Under the pieces are notes generated by a model. It saw nothing but the letters and a program-made list of their open reading frames with translations. It was not told the origin of the DNA and made no database searches. Of a stretch of DNA of 42,201 nucleotides, positions 8,994-15,946 are shown piece after piece (position 1 is the stretch's first letter; the number at the start of each line of letters is the position of its first letter). The translations under genes and the position numbers were made by a program. Source of the stretch: Streptomyces smaragdinus (GTDB lineage: Bacteria; Actinomycetota; Actinomycetes; Streptomycetales; Streptomycetaceae). The stretch spans positions 1 to 42,201 of the forward strand of contig NZ_WEGJ01000047.1 of NCBI RefSeq assembly GCF_009604385.1, given 5' to 3'.

Positions 8994-10229
8994 ATGACGG
9001 CAGGACTCATGATGACGAGGCACACCGGAGCACACGCCGGAATTCGGCGCGCTGTCACCGCTGCTGTGGCAGCGGCCGTCGCGGGTGCCTCGTTCATAGG
9101 GCTGGCTCCCGCCGCCAACGCTCAGGATGCCACCCGGCCGTGGTACCTCGATGTGATGCAGGCCGAGAAGATGTGGGCGGTCAGCAAGGGCGAGGGCGTC
9201 ACGGTCGCAGTGATCGACTCCGGTGTCGGCGATACGCCGGCGTTGCGTGGGCAGGTCCTTGCGGGCTTGGACTCCACCGATCTTTCTGGAGACGAGCGCT
9301 CGGATCTCACCGGCCACGGCACAACCATGGCCGAACTGATTGCCGGTACGGGTGAGGGTGGAGGTCTTCAGGGGCTGGCGCCCAGCGCGAAGATCCTTCC
9401 CATCCGTATCCAGATCGGCAACAAAGAAGGCGAGACCTGGGTCGACCCCCGCGTGGGGGCCAAGGCGATTCGTGCGGCGGCTGACTCCAAGGCCCGCATC
9501 ATCAATATGTCGGTTGCCGGTTCTACGTTTGATGGCTATACAGAGGAAGCCATCAAGTACGCCGCCAGCAAAGGCAAACTGGTTTTTGCGGGTACTGGAA
9601 ATGACGGATCCACTGACCGGAAGTTCCCGGTGAGTTACCCGGAGGTTGTTGGCGTCGGAGCCGTCGACAAGTCCGGCGTCTACGCCAAGTTTTCCAACTA
9701 CGGTAAGTCGGTGGACCTGGCGGCTCCCGGTACGGAGGTTCCGACCTACTGTGACGAATCCCTGACTCGCTACTGCACGAGCGAGGGCACCAGTCAGGCG
9801 ACCGCCCTTGCTTCCGCTTCCGCCGCGCTCATCTGGTCGGAGCACCCCGAGTGGACCGCGAACCAGGTCCTCAAGGTAATGATTGACACGGCCGGCCGCG
9901 AGGACGGCAAGCAGACGCTCAGCAAGTACATCGGCTGGGGCGTCGTCCGACCCCGTGTGAACCTCCTCGAAGGCAAGGGCGACCCCGGCGCCCCCGACGT
10001 GAACCCCCTGCTCCCGGCCGGCAGCCAGGACAAGGACCCCAGCGCGAAGCCGTCCGCCGAGGACAAGGGCGCCGACGCGAAGCCGGAGGCGACCGAGGCG
10101 GCTGGTGCCGAGGCCGCGAAGGACGACGAGGGGAACGGTCAGCTCTGGACCGTCCTCGGGATCGCGGCAGCCGTCGTCGTCGTAGGCGGCGGGGCGTTCG
10201 TCCTGATTCGCAGACGTTCGACGAACTGA
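8994..10229 (+). CDS. mycP2: second mycosin (membrane-anchored subtilisin-like protease)
   Basis: 411 residues; the start could also be the ATG at 9009 or 9012. A long signal peptide ends near ANAQ (about 43). The peptidase S8 domain has Asp75 (VAVIDSGVG), His108 (GHGTTMAE), Asn203 (TGND) and Ser267 (EGTSQAT), so the protease should be active. Cys253 and Cys261 are close enough for a disulfide. A charged Ala/Lys/Glu linker (about 325-383) leads to a transmembrane helix (about 385-406) and an RRRSTN tail. It is clearly diverged from the mycosin at 5289. It is cotranscribed with the EspB-like gene, so it is a candidate dedicated processing protease. Its first two thirds use more A/T-ending codons than eccB or mycP. 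Confidence 0.92.
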   Translation: MTAGLMMTRHTGAHAGIRRAVTAAVAAAVAGASFIGLAPAANAQDATRPWYLDVMQAEKMWAVSKGEGVTVAVIDSGVGDTPALRGQVLAGLDSTDLSGDERSDLTGHGTTMAELIAGTGEGGGLQGLAPSAKILPIRIQIGNKEGETWVDPRVGAKAIRAAADSKARIINMSVAGSTFDGYTEEAIKYAASKGKLVFAGTGNDGSTDRKFPVSYPEVVGVGAVDKSGVYAKFSNYGKSVDLAAPGTEVPTYCDESLTRYCTSEGTSQATALASASAALIWSEHPEWTANQVLKVMIDTAGREDGKQTLSKYIGWGVVRPRVNLLEGKGDPGAPDVNPLLPAGSQDKDPSAKPSAEDKGADAKPEATEAAGAEAAKDDEGNGQLWTVLGIAAAVVVVGGGAFVLIRRRSTN

Positions 10230-10368
10230 CCGCCGTAACCACACAGACCATCACCAACGGGGGCGGGCTCAACCGGCCGCGTGTGACACGACTGGACCCC
10301 CGCGCCAGACAACCGATCGCGTTGAGCCGTAACCCGCGAGCTCGACCACCCAACCAAGAGGGGAACTC
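10230..10368. promoter_or_regulatory. intergenic region before esxB
   Basis: 139 bp without a gene. AGAGGGGAACTC gives esxB a strong ribosome site. I cannot assign a clear promoter. esxBA are normally among the most abundant ESX transcripts, so one is expected here or further upstream. Confidence 0.35.
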
Positions 10369-10722
10369 ATGGCCGACCAGCGGCTAAGCGAAGATCAGAT
10401 CATCCGCCTCGAGCAGGACCTGAACGAGAAGTCCCAGCGGCTCAACAAGCGGGTTCAGACGCTCCAGTCGACCATCGACTCGCTCGAGGGCGCGTGGAAG
10501 GGTATCGGCGCCGGCGCGTTCAACGCCAAGCAGGCTGAGATCAACCTGGCGATGAACACCCTGAACCGCATCCTCATCGGTTACCAGGAAGCGATCACGG
10601 AGACCCGGCGTCTCGGCGCGAACAACGAGGACGAGGTCCACTCGACCCTCACGGGCGTGGACGTGGGCATGAGCGGTGGCGCCAGCAACGCCGGCGCCTC
10701 GTCCGGTCTGAACGGCCTCTGA
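10369..10722 (+). CDS. esxB: WXG100 protein EsxB
   Basis: 117 residues: two amphipathic helices around Trp43-Lys-Gly45 (GAWKG), the WXG100 hairpin. It is about 15-20 residues longer than the family average, because of a Gly/Ser/Asn C-terminal tail (from about 98) ending SSGLNGL. No YxxxD is present in this chain. WXG100 proteins form four-helix dimers exported by the EccC-driven channel. It is first of the pair and the partner gene follows 33 nt downstream, matching the esxB-esxA order of Streptomyces. The naming follows that order. Confidence 0.93.
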   Translation: MADQRLSEDQIIRLEQDLNEKSQRLNKRVQTLQSTIDSLEGAWKGIGAGAFNAKQAEINLAMNTLNRILIGYQEAITETRRLGANNEDEVHSTLTGVDVGMSGGASNAGASSGLNGL

Positions 10723-10755
10723 TCCGCACCCCGACCTCATCCAGCAGGAGGAAAG

Positions 10756-11058
10756 ATGTCCAACGCTCCCGGTGAGCTGCTCGTCACATACGCGAGCCTG
10801 TCCCAGGCCGCGAACGAGATCCGTCGTCAGTCGCAGGAGCTGATGAACGACCTCGAGGAGATCAAGTCGGCGGTCCGCACCGTCGCCGCGGGCTGGGAAG
10901 GCGAGGCGAAGCAGTCCTACGACACGGTCCAGGCCGTGTGGGACCAGAACGCCGCGAAGGTCCAGGCCGCGCTCGGCCAGATCTCGGCCGCGGTCGAGAC
11001 CGCCGGCTCGAACTACCAGTCGACGGACAAGAAGGCCGCGGGCCTGTTCGGCGGCTGA
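10756..11058 (+). CDS. esxA: WXG100 protein EsxA
   Basis: 100 residues, the exact family size. Helix-turn-helix with Trp47-Glu-Gly49 (AAGWEGEA), and after helix two the export motif Tyr87-Gln-Ser-Thr-Asp91 (YxxxD). The pair therefore has a single YxxxD, carried by this subunit. The ATG follows AGGAGGAAAG, one of the strongest ribosome sites in the window. Two hairpins follow the stop, so esxBA form a unit with its own terminator. Confidence 0.95.
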   Translation: MSNAPGELLVTYASLSQAANEIRRQSQELMNDLEEIKSAVRTVAAGWEGEAKQSYDTVQAVWDQNAAKVQAALGQISAAVETAGSNYQSTDKKAAGLFGG

Positions 11059-11062
11059 CCGT

Positions 11063-11136
11063 CGCGCGCCTCACGGCGCGCGGCACACAACTGCACAGCA
11101 TCACGGGGGCGGGCACATGCGGGAGGTGCCCGCCCC
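11063..11136 (+). terminator. two stem-loops after esxA
   Basis: Stem 1: CGCGCGCC (11063-11070), TCAC loop, GGCGCGCG (11075-11082). Stem 2: GGGGCGGGCAC (11106-11116), 9-nt loop, GTGCCCGCCCC (11126-11136), a perfect 11-bp stem. There is no U-run, as is usual in Streptomyces. Confidence 0.75.
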
Positions 11137-11241
11137 GCGCTGTTCCCGACCGGCCGTTCCGTGTCAACGTCGCATGTCACCGCGCTGTCACAGCCCCGTG
11201 ACGACTCCCGCCCGGGGTCGGTCATCCCTCCGGCCCCGGCC

Positions 11242-11274
11242 TAGTCTTGTATCCCGCACGTACCAGTGGTCACT
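11242..11274 (+). promoter_or_regulatory. possible promoter and operator before the 11286 gene
   Basis: TAGTCT (11242-11247) resembles a -10 box. A perfect 10-bp palindrome AGTGGTCACT (11265-11274) lies between the expected transcription start and the ribosome site. The -35 is poor. It could be an operator for a developmental regulator; no specific protein can be assigned. Confidence 0.35.
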
Positions 11275-11285
11275 CTGGGGGACTC

Positions 11286-11792
11286 ATGTCATTCGAAGCG
11301 GAATGGGCGCAGCACAAGGCCAACGCCACCGCGCAGATGCAGCTCAACCAGGTCGCGCCGGAGCCGGGCGGCGGCGGCGGAAACCTCCAGACGGACTACG
11401 AGGGCAAGAAGCGCGCCGCCGAGTACGTCGACACCACGCTGCTGCCCAACACCCAGGCCGCCGGCCGGATTGCGTCCGGCGGCGGAGGCGCCCAGCCGCC
11501 GATCTACGGCCCCCCGTCGTCCTCGAGCCCGGGCAGTCAGGCCACCAAGCTCAGAGCCTGGGCGGTCCACGCCGGTCTCGACGAGGCGCTGGTGAACTGG
11601 GGCAAGTCGGTGCAGACCCTCGGCCAGCGGCTCGCCAACGAGAGCGCCGCGCTGAAGGGCACCCGCACCATCTTCCAGAACGGCGACGGACTGACGGGGA
11701 ACCAGTTCAACGGCCTGACCACGCCGGGACTGCCGGGCCTGCAGCAGCCGAACGGCTTCACCACGCCGGGCCTGCAGGGCGCCGGGAACTGA
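11286..11792 (+). CDS. small ESX-associated protein (first gene of WXG-like cassette 1)
   Basis: 168 residues from the ATG at 11286 (GGGGG 5-9 nt upstream). It starts MSFEAEWAQHKANATAQMQL, then a Gly run, a helical middle (LRAWAVHAGLDEALVNWGKS ... LANESAALKG) and a short C-terminal repeat, TTPGLPGL / TTPGLQGA. It closely resembles the product at 27903 (MATFSDEWAQLK...SMQL) in its start and helical core. It has no signal peptide or WxG. It is 14 nt from the large gene behind it. I infer a chaperone-like or co-secreted partner; no named family is recognised. Confidence 0.82.
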   Translation: MSFEAEWAQHKANATAQMQLNQVAPEPGGGGGNLQTDYEGKKRAAEYVDTTLLPNTQAAGRIASGGGGAQPPIYGPPSSSSPGSQATKLRAWAVHAGLDEALVNWGKSVQTLGQRLANESAALKGTRTIFQNGDGLTGNQFNGLTTPGLPGLQQPNGFTTPGLQGAGN

Positions 11793-11806
11793 ACGGGGAT
11801 TAGGAC

Positions 11807-13843
11807 ATGGGCCTCACGTACCACGAGATAATGACCGCTGACCTGGGCGAGCTGGAGGACTCGGCGCGTCTGTGGCGGCAGATGGGCAACCGGTTCGGCG
11901 AGCTGAAGGCCGACTACAACGGCCATGTCTCCGGCCCGCTCACCAGCGGCCTGTGGACCGGCCTCGCGATGAACTCGTACGCGGGCAGTGCCCCGGTGAC
12001 CGCCGGCCAGTTCGACGCCGCCAAGACCGAGGCCCTGGCCATCGCGTCGATCCTGACCGAGTCCCACAGCCAGCTCACCGAACTCCAGACCGCCCTCAAG
12101 AACCAGGTCAACGGGGCCCACGACGCCGGCTACAAGGTGGACGACCAGGGCCAGGTGACGTACGACTACGCGCGTCTCGACCCGGCCACCCGCAACGCGA
12201 TCCACCACGACCCGGACTTCCAGCAGCAGGTCTCGCAGCGCCGCGGCGAATGGCAGACGGCCATCGACAAGGCCGTACGGGCCATCGACGACGCCGACCA
12301 GGGCTGCAAGCTTGCGCTCAGCAGCGCCTCGCACGGCGATTCCGTCAACGGCGCGTACGGCTTCAACAAGGACGCGAACGGAGACATCGAGGTCGCCGAG
12401 GGCCAGCGCGCCGCCGAGCTCGGCAAGAAGCTCGAGGACGGCAAGCAGCTCTCCTCCGCCGAGATGGCCGAACTCCAGCGCCTCTTCCGGGACAACTCCG
12501 ACGACAAGGCGTTCTCCCGGCAGCTGCTGACGGACATCGGCGGCGCCGACGACCTGATCAAGCTGACCAACAAGCTCAACCACGAGATGGTCTACGGCTA
12601 CGGCAAGGACCACCCCGAGGACCTGGCCGCGGTCGAGAAGGGCCTCGCCCAATCGCTGGCCACCGCGACCTCCGGTCCGCACGACAAGTTCTACGACGAC
12701 TGGGTCGACGCGATGAAGGAGAACGGCCGCCACAACTTCGGCAGCAACACCGACCCGATCTACGGCTATCAGACCCTGACCGGTCTGATGCTCGAGGGCG
12801 GGAAGTACGACTCCGACCTGCTGCAGACGCTCGGCAACGACATCATCGCGTACGAGAAGGACAAGAACCCGGCCCTGTGGACCGGCTGGAACGCCCTCCC
12901 GGGCACGCCCCACGACCCGCTGAACAGCATTCTCGGCGTGATGGGCAACAACCCCGAGGCGGCCACCGAGTTCCTGGACCCGCAGAACAACGACCACCTC
13001 AAGTACCTGATCAAGGACCGTGAGTGGCCCGGTCTGGTGATGAACGGCGGCTACGGCCCGCCCATAGAGATGGACGACCCGTCGATGTACGTGGGCCTGG
13101 GCGACGCCCTCGAGGCCGCGACCATGGACGTCCCGGGCTCCGACATGGCCGCCCACGACCGCGTGCTGAACGGCGCCCTGGAACGCCTCTCCGACAAGGG
13201 CGACGACTTCCCGCCCGCCCTGCGCCAGCCGATGGCCACCGCCCTGACCAACCAGGCGGGCGACGTGTACGACACCATGGGCACGATCGGGCGCGGCGAC
13301 GACGTCTACAAGGAGGATCAGCTCTTCGAGGTCACGAAGCAGATCATGCGTGACCCGAACGCGATGACGTCGCTCAACACCGGCCTCATCCCGGAGATGG
13401 TGGACGACATCCAGCACGACACCTCCGGCCAGGACGCCGAGTCGCTGCTGCGCTCCGGCCGCACCCTGGGCGTACTGGAGCAGGCCCAGAACCAGGCCAT
13501 CAAGCTCGAGAATCCCGACGCGGAGCTGCCCGCCTGGAAGACGGCGATCGACATGGGAATCGGGCACATCCCGCACGTGGGCGGCGACATCCAGGCCGGT
13601 GTGGACCTGGTCGCCGACGAGTGGCTGAAGGGCGAGCAGGAGCGGATCGACAAGATCGAGGCCGGTGACTACCAGGAGGGCTACCAGAACCGGCTGACCC
13701 AGAGCGAGGCCCTGGCCGACCTCTGGGCGCAGAACCACACGGATCACCCGACGCACTCGGAGGCCGACCTGAGCCGGCTGAACGAGGCGGCGTCCGCCGG
13801 GTACAGCGACTCCCGGATCTACAGCGGTGCGGACGCGGGCTGA
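11807..13843 (+). CDS. large WXG-like ESX-associated protein of unknown function
   Basis: 678 residues. The N-terminal about 110 residues form a WXG100-like helical pair with Trp50-Thr-Gly52 (GLWTGLAM). The rest is rich in charged helices, with no catalytic motif I recognise, and ends SGADAG. No signal peptide or transmembrane helix, although segment 550-580 (AIDMGIGHIPHVGGDIQAGV) resembles the linker found before C-terminal domains of WXG effector proteins. Such Streptomyces proteins are often grouped as DUF6571-like; I am not certain of the assignment. A secreted ESX effector or surface protein is likely by context. Confidence 0.82.
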   Translation: MGLTYHEIMTADLGELEDSARLWRQMGNRFGELKADYNGHVSGPLTSGLWTGLAMNSYAGSAPVTAGQFDAAKTEALAIASILTESHSQLTELQTALKNQVNGAHDAGYKVDDQGQVTYDYARLDPATRNAIHHDPDFQQQVSQRRGEWQTAIDKAVRAIDDADQGCKLALSSASHGDSVNGAYGFNKDANGDIEVAEGQRAAELGKKLEDGKQLSSAEMAELQRLFRDNSDDKAFSRQLLTDIGGADDLIKLTNKLNHEMVYGYGKDHPEDLAAVEKGLAQSLATATSGPHDKFYDDWVDAMKENGRHNFGSNTDPIYGYQTLTGLMLEGGKYDSDLLQTLGNDIIAYEKDKNPALWTGWNALPGTPHDPLNSILGVMGNNPEAATEFLDPQNNDHLKYLIKDREWPGLVMNGGYGPPIEMDDPSMYVGLGDALEAATMDVPGSDMAAHDRVLNGALERLSDKGDDFPPALRQPMATALTNQAGDVYDTMGTIGRGDDVYKEDQLFEVTKQIMRDPNAMTSLNTGLIPEMVDDIQHDTSGQDAESLLRSGRTLGVLEQAQNQAIKLENPDAELPAWKTAIDMGIGHIPHVGGDIQAGVDLVADEWLKGEQERIDKIEAGDYQEGYQNRLTQSEALADLWAQNHTDHPTHSEADLSRLNEAASAGYSDSRIYSGADAG

Positions 13844-13855
13844 TACAAACAGATC

Positions 13856-14404
13856 ATGCGCACTACTGAGTACGGAGCGGTGGCCGCCGTCTGCCTGGCG
13901 GCCCTGACCCTCACGGCCTGCGGGGCCGACGACAGCTACACCGTGCCGGAGACGATCTGCGGCCTGCCCGTCGACCCCGCACTGGTCGAACCGCTGCTCC
14001 CGGAGGGCGGCGACCTGAAGGTGAGCGCGTACGGGGATCCGGCCGCGGACCGCAACGTGCAGTGCGTCCTGAGCGTCGACGACGAGGAGGCCGTGCGCAT
14101 CGTGTCGTCACGGCACCCGGAGCGGATCGCGGATCCGGTCGGGGCTTCGGCCTCCATGTTCGACCTGCGGATCTGGAAGCCTGTACCGGCCGACCTGGGG
14201 GAGCGCGGCGCAGTCGCCTCCAACGGGGCGATCGCCGACGTGCCGTGCGCGACGGACGGCGCCAAGTATCTGACGGTACGGATGGAACTGCGCTGGCTGC
14301 ACGTTCCGCAGAAGACGCCGGACAAGGACTACAAGCCGGCCGTCACCGAGTTCACCCGCGCGTTCACGGCCGCCGCGGCCGAGAAGGCCGGCTGTCCCAC
14401 GTAG
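13856..14404 (+). CDS. lipoprotein, candidate partner of the large WXG-like protein
   Basis: 182 residues. Signal peptide with lipobox LTAC at about residues 19-22 (TLTACGADD), giving a predicted membrane-anchored extracytoplasmic protein. The mature chain has four further Cys (about residues 38, 64, 124 and 180), likely two disulfides. It starts 12 nt behind the large WXG-like gene, so they form one operon. It is not clearly similar to the next two lipoproteins. In toxin cassettes a lipoprotein in this place is often the immunity protein, but that is inference. Confidence 0.8.
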   Translation: MRTTEYGAVAAVCLAALTLTACGADDSYTVPETICGLPVDPALVEPLLPEGGDLKVSAYGDPAADRNVQCVLSVDDEEAVRIVSSRHPERIADPVGASASMFDLRIWKPVPADLGERGAVASNGAIADVPCATDGAKYLTVRMELRWLHVPQKTPDKDYKPAVTEFTRAFTAAAAEKAGCPT

Positions 14405-14440
14405 GCGGTCGGCCTGCGTGTACGGAAAGAGACCTCCCTG

Positions 14441-15103
14441 ATGCGATTCGGTTCCCGCGCCCTGCTGTCGGCCACCGTCGTCACCGCGCTCGCCCTGACC
14501 GGCGCGGCCTGCGGCTCCGACAAGGGTGGAGGCGGCGGCGGTGACGCGCTCAGCGTCGACCGGATCCGTGACCTCGCCGCGAAGACCAAGGACGGCGCGG
14601 ACACGTGCCCCGTCGACTGGGACCTCGTTGCCGCGGCCAAGGCCGCCGGGGTGGAGGGCCGCGTGGGGCCGCAGGCGGGCAAGGACGCCGTGAAGGGTGA
14701 GCTGCCGCAGCCCGATGTGCCGAGCCCGGACGACATGCTGGAGAGCGTCGACGGCGCTCTCCTCGAGTGCGCCTACGAGATCAACGGCGAGAAGGCCAGC
14801 GTCTTCGCGTCCGGCGCGGGCAAGGGCCGGGCGACCAACATGCTGCTGCCGCTGATCGCGGCCACGGACGAGCTCGGCATGAGCAAGCTCTCGGCGTACG
14901 CGGAGGAAGCCGGAAAGGCCGGCGAGGGCAGCGTCCTCCTGACCCCGAACAACACCGCCGCCACCGTCCGGTTGCCGGAGAACGGCGGGGACGTCGTCCT
15001 CACCTTCGTGACCGGCAGCACGCGGGCCGACGCCAAGAGCAGCCTGACCCCCGACCAGGTCAGCCGGATCGCCGAGGAGCTCGCGGGCCAGGTCGGCGGC
15101 TGA
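14441..15103 (+). CDS. lipoprotein (tandem paralog A)
   Basis: 220 residues. Signal peptide and lipobox TGAAC near residue 24. Two conserved Cys follow (TCPVDWD and ECAYEI). It is a paralog of the gene at 15241: both share RALLSA at the start, a Cys-Pro-Val ... Asp segment, a TGKDV/AGKDAV-GEL stretch, and a TVRL-x-(D/E) segment near the end. Even the ribosome-site region (AAAGAGACC) is shared. The function is unknown. It probably sits on the outer face of the membrane. Confidence 0.8.
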   Translation: MRFGSRALLSATVVTALALTGAACGSDKGGGGGGDALSVDRIRDLAAKTKDGADTCPVDWDLVAAAKAAGVEGRVGPQAGKDAVKGELPQPDVPSPDDMLESVDGALLECAYEINGEKASVFASGAGKGRATNMLLPLIAATDELGMSKLSAYAEEAGKAGEGSVLLTPNNTAATVRLPENGGDVVLTFVTGSTRADAKSSLTPDQVSRIAEELAGQVGG

Positions 15104-15240
15104 CCCGCCGCGGCAGGGCGCGTATTGATGTTCGAGAAACGGCCACGGCGCGGGTCCCCCGACTGACGCCGCCGTTGGTTCTAGGGTGTCCCCACGTCCG
15201 CGGCACAAGCCGGACACGTGCGTACGAAAGAGACCCCCTC

Positions 15241-15891
15241 ATGCGAACCGCCCCCCGCGCCCTGCTGTCCGCCGCCACCGCCGCCGTCGTAGCCCTGACC
15301 GCCGCGGCGTGCGGCCAACTCGGATCCCGGAGCGGTGGTGACGACGACCGCGCGCCGGCGGCGGTCACCGTCGACAACGTCCGCGCGTTCGCCGCGAAGG
15401 CGCAGAAGCACCCCAAGAAGTGCCCCGTCGCGTACGACATCGAGGCCGCCGCGAAGACCGCCGGCCTCGACAAGCCCGTCAAGGCGCGCACCGGCAAGGA
15501 CGTCGCCGACGGTGAACTCCCCGGCGACGAGGGCATCTCGCCCGACGGTCCGCTGTCGAAGGCGAAGGGGGCCTGGGTCGTGTGCTCGTACAGCGTCGCC
15601 GGCAAGGGCGCCTCGCTGCACACGGTGGCGGCGGCCAAGGGCGACGCCGTCAGCCTGATGCTGCCCGCCGTGCAGAGCGCCGGACGGCTGGACACGCAGG
15701 AGCTCAAGGCCTTCTACGACACCGCCGGCGCCGCGAAGCCCGGCACCGCGGCCGGCGTGCCCGACGGCAATGTCGCCACCGTCCGGCTGGCCGACGACGG
15801 CAAGGTCGCCGTCATGCTCGCCGTCGAGCGCAAGACCCTGACCGCCGGGCAGACCAAGGCCCTCGCCACCGCCCTGGCCGGCCAGCTCTGA
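15241..15891 (+). CDS. lipoprotein (tandem paralog B)
   Basis: 216 residues from the ATG at 15241; the open frame extends upstream but only this start gives a lipobox (TAAAC, Cys24) and a ribosome region like that of paralog A. Two Cys (KCPVAYD, VCSYSV) match paralog A. It is separated from A by 137 bp, which contain a TAGGGT that could be a -10, so B may have its own promoter. It ends 55 nt before the convergent eccC stop. Confidence 0.8.
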   Translation: MRTAPRALLSAATAAVVALTAAACGQLGSRSGGDDDRAPAAVTVDNVRAFAAKAQKHPKKCPVAYDIEAAAKTAGLDKPVKARTGKDVADGELPGDEGISPDGPLSKAKGAWVVCSYSVAGKGASLHTVAAAKGDAVSLMLPAVQSAGRLDTQELKAFYDTAGAAKPGTAAGVPDGNVATVRLADDGKVAVMLAVERKTLTAGQTKALATALAGQL

Positions 15892-15901
15892 GGCAAAGAG
15901 A

Positions 15902-15932
15902 ACGGCCGCCCGGGACAGTCCCGGGCGGCCGT
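15902..15932. terminator. bidirectional terminator between lipoprotein B and eccC
   Basis: A perfect 14-bp stem, ACGGCCGCCCGGGA (15902-15915), loop CAG, TCCCGGGCGGCCGT (15919-15932), lies between convergent genes and can stop transcription from both sides. Confidence 0.9.
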
Positions 15933-15946
15933 ACGTACCGGAGGAC

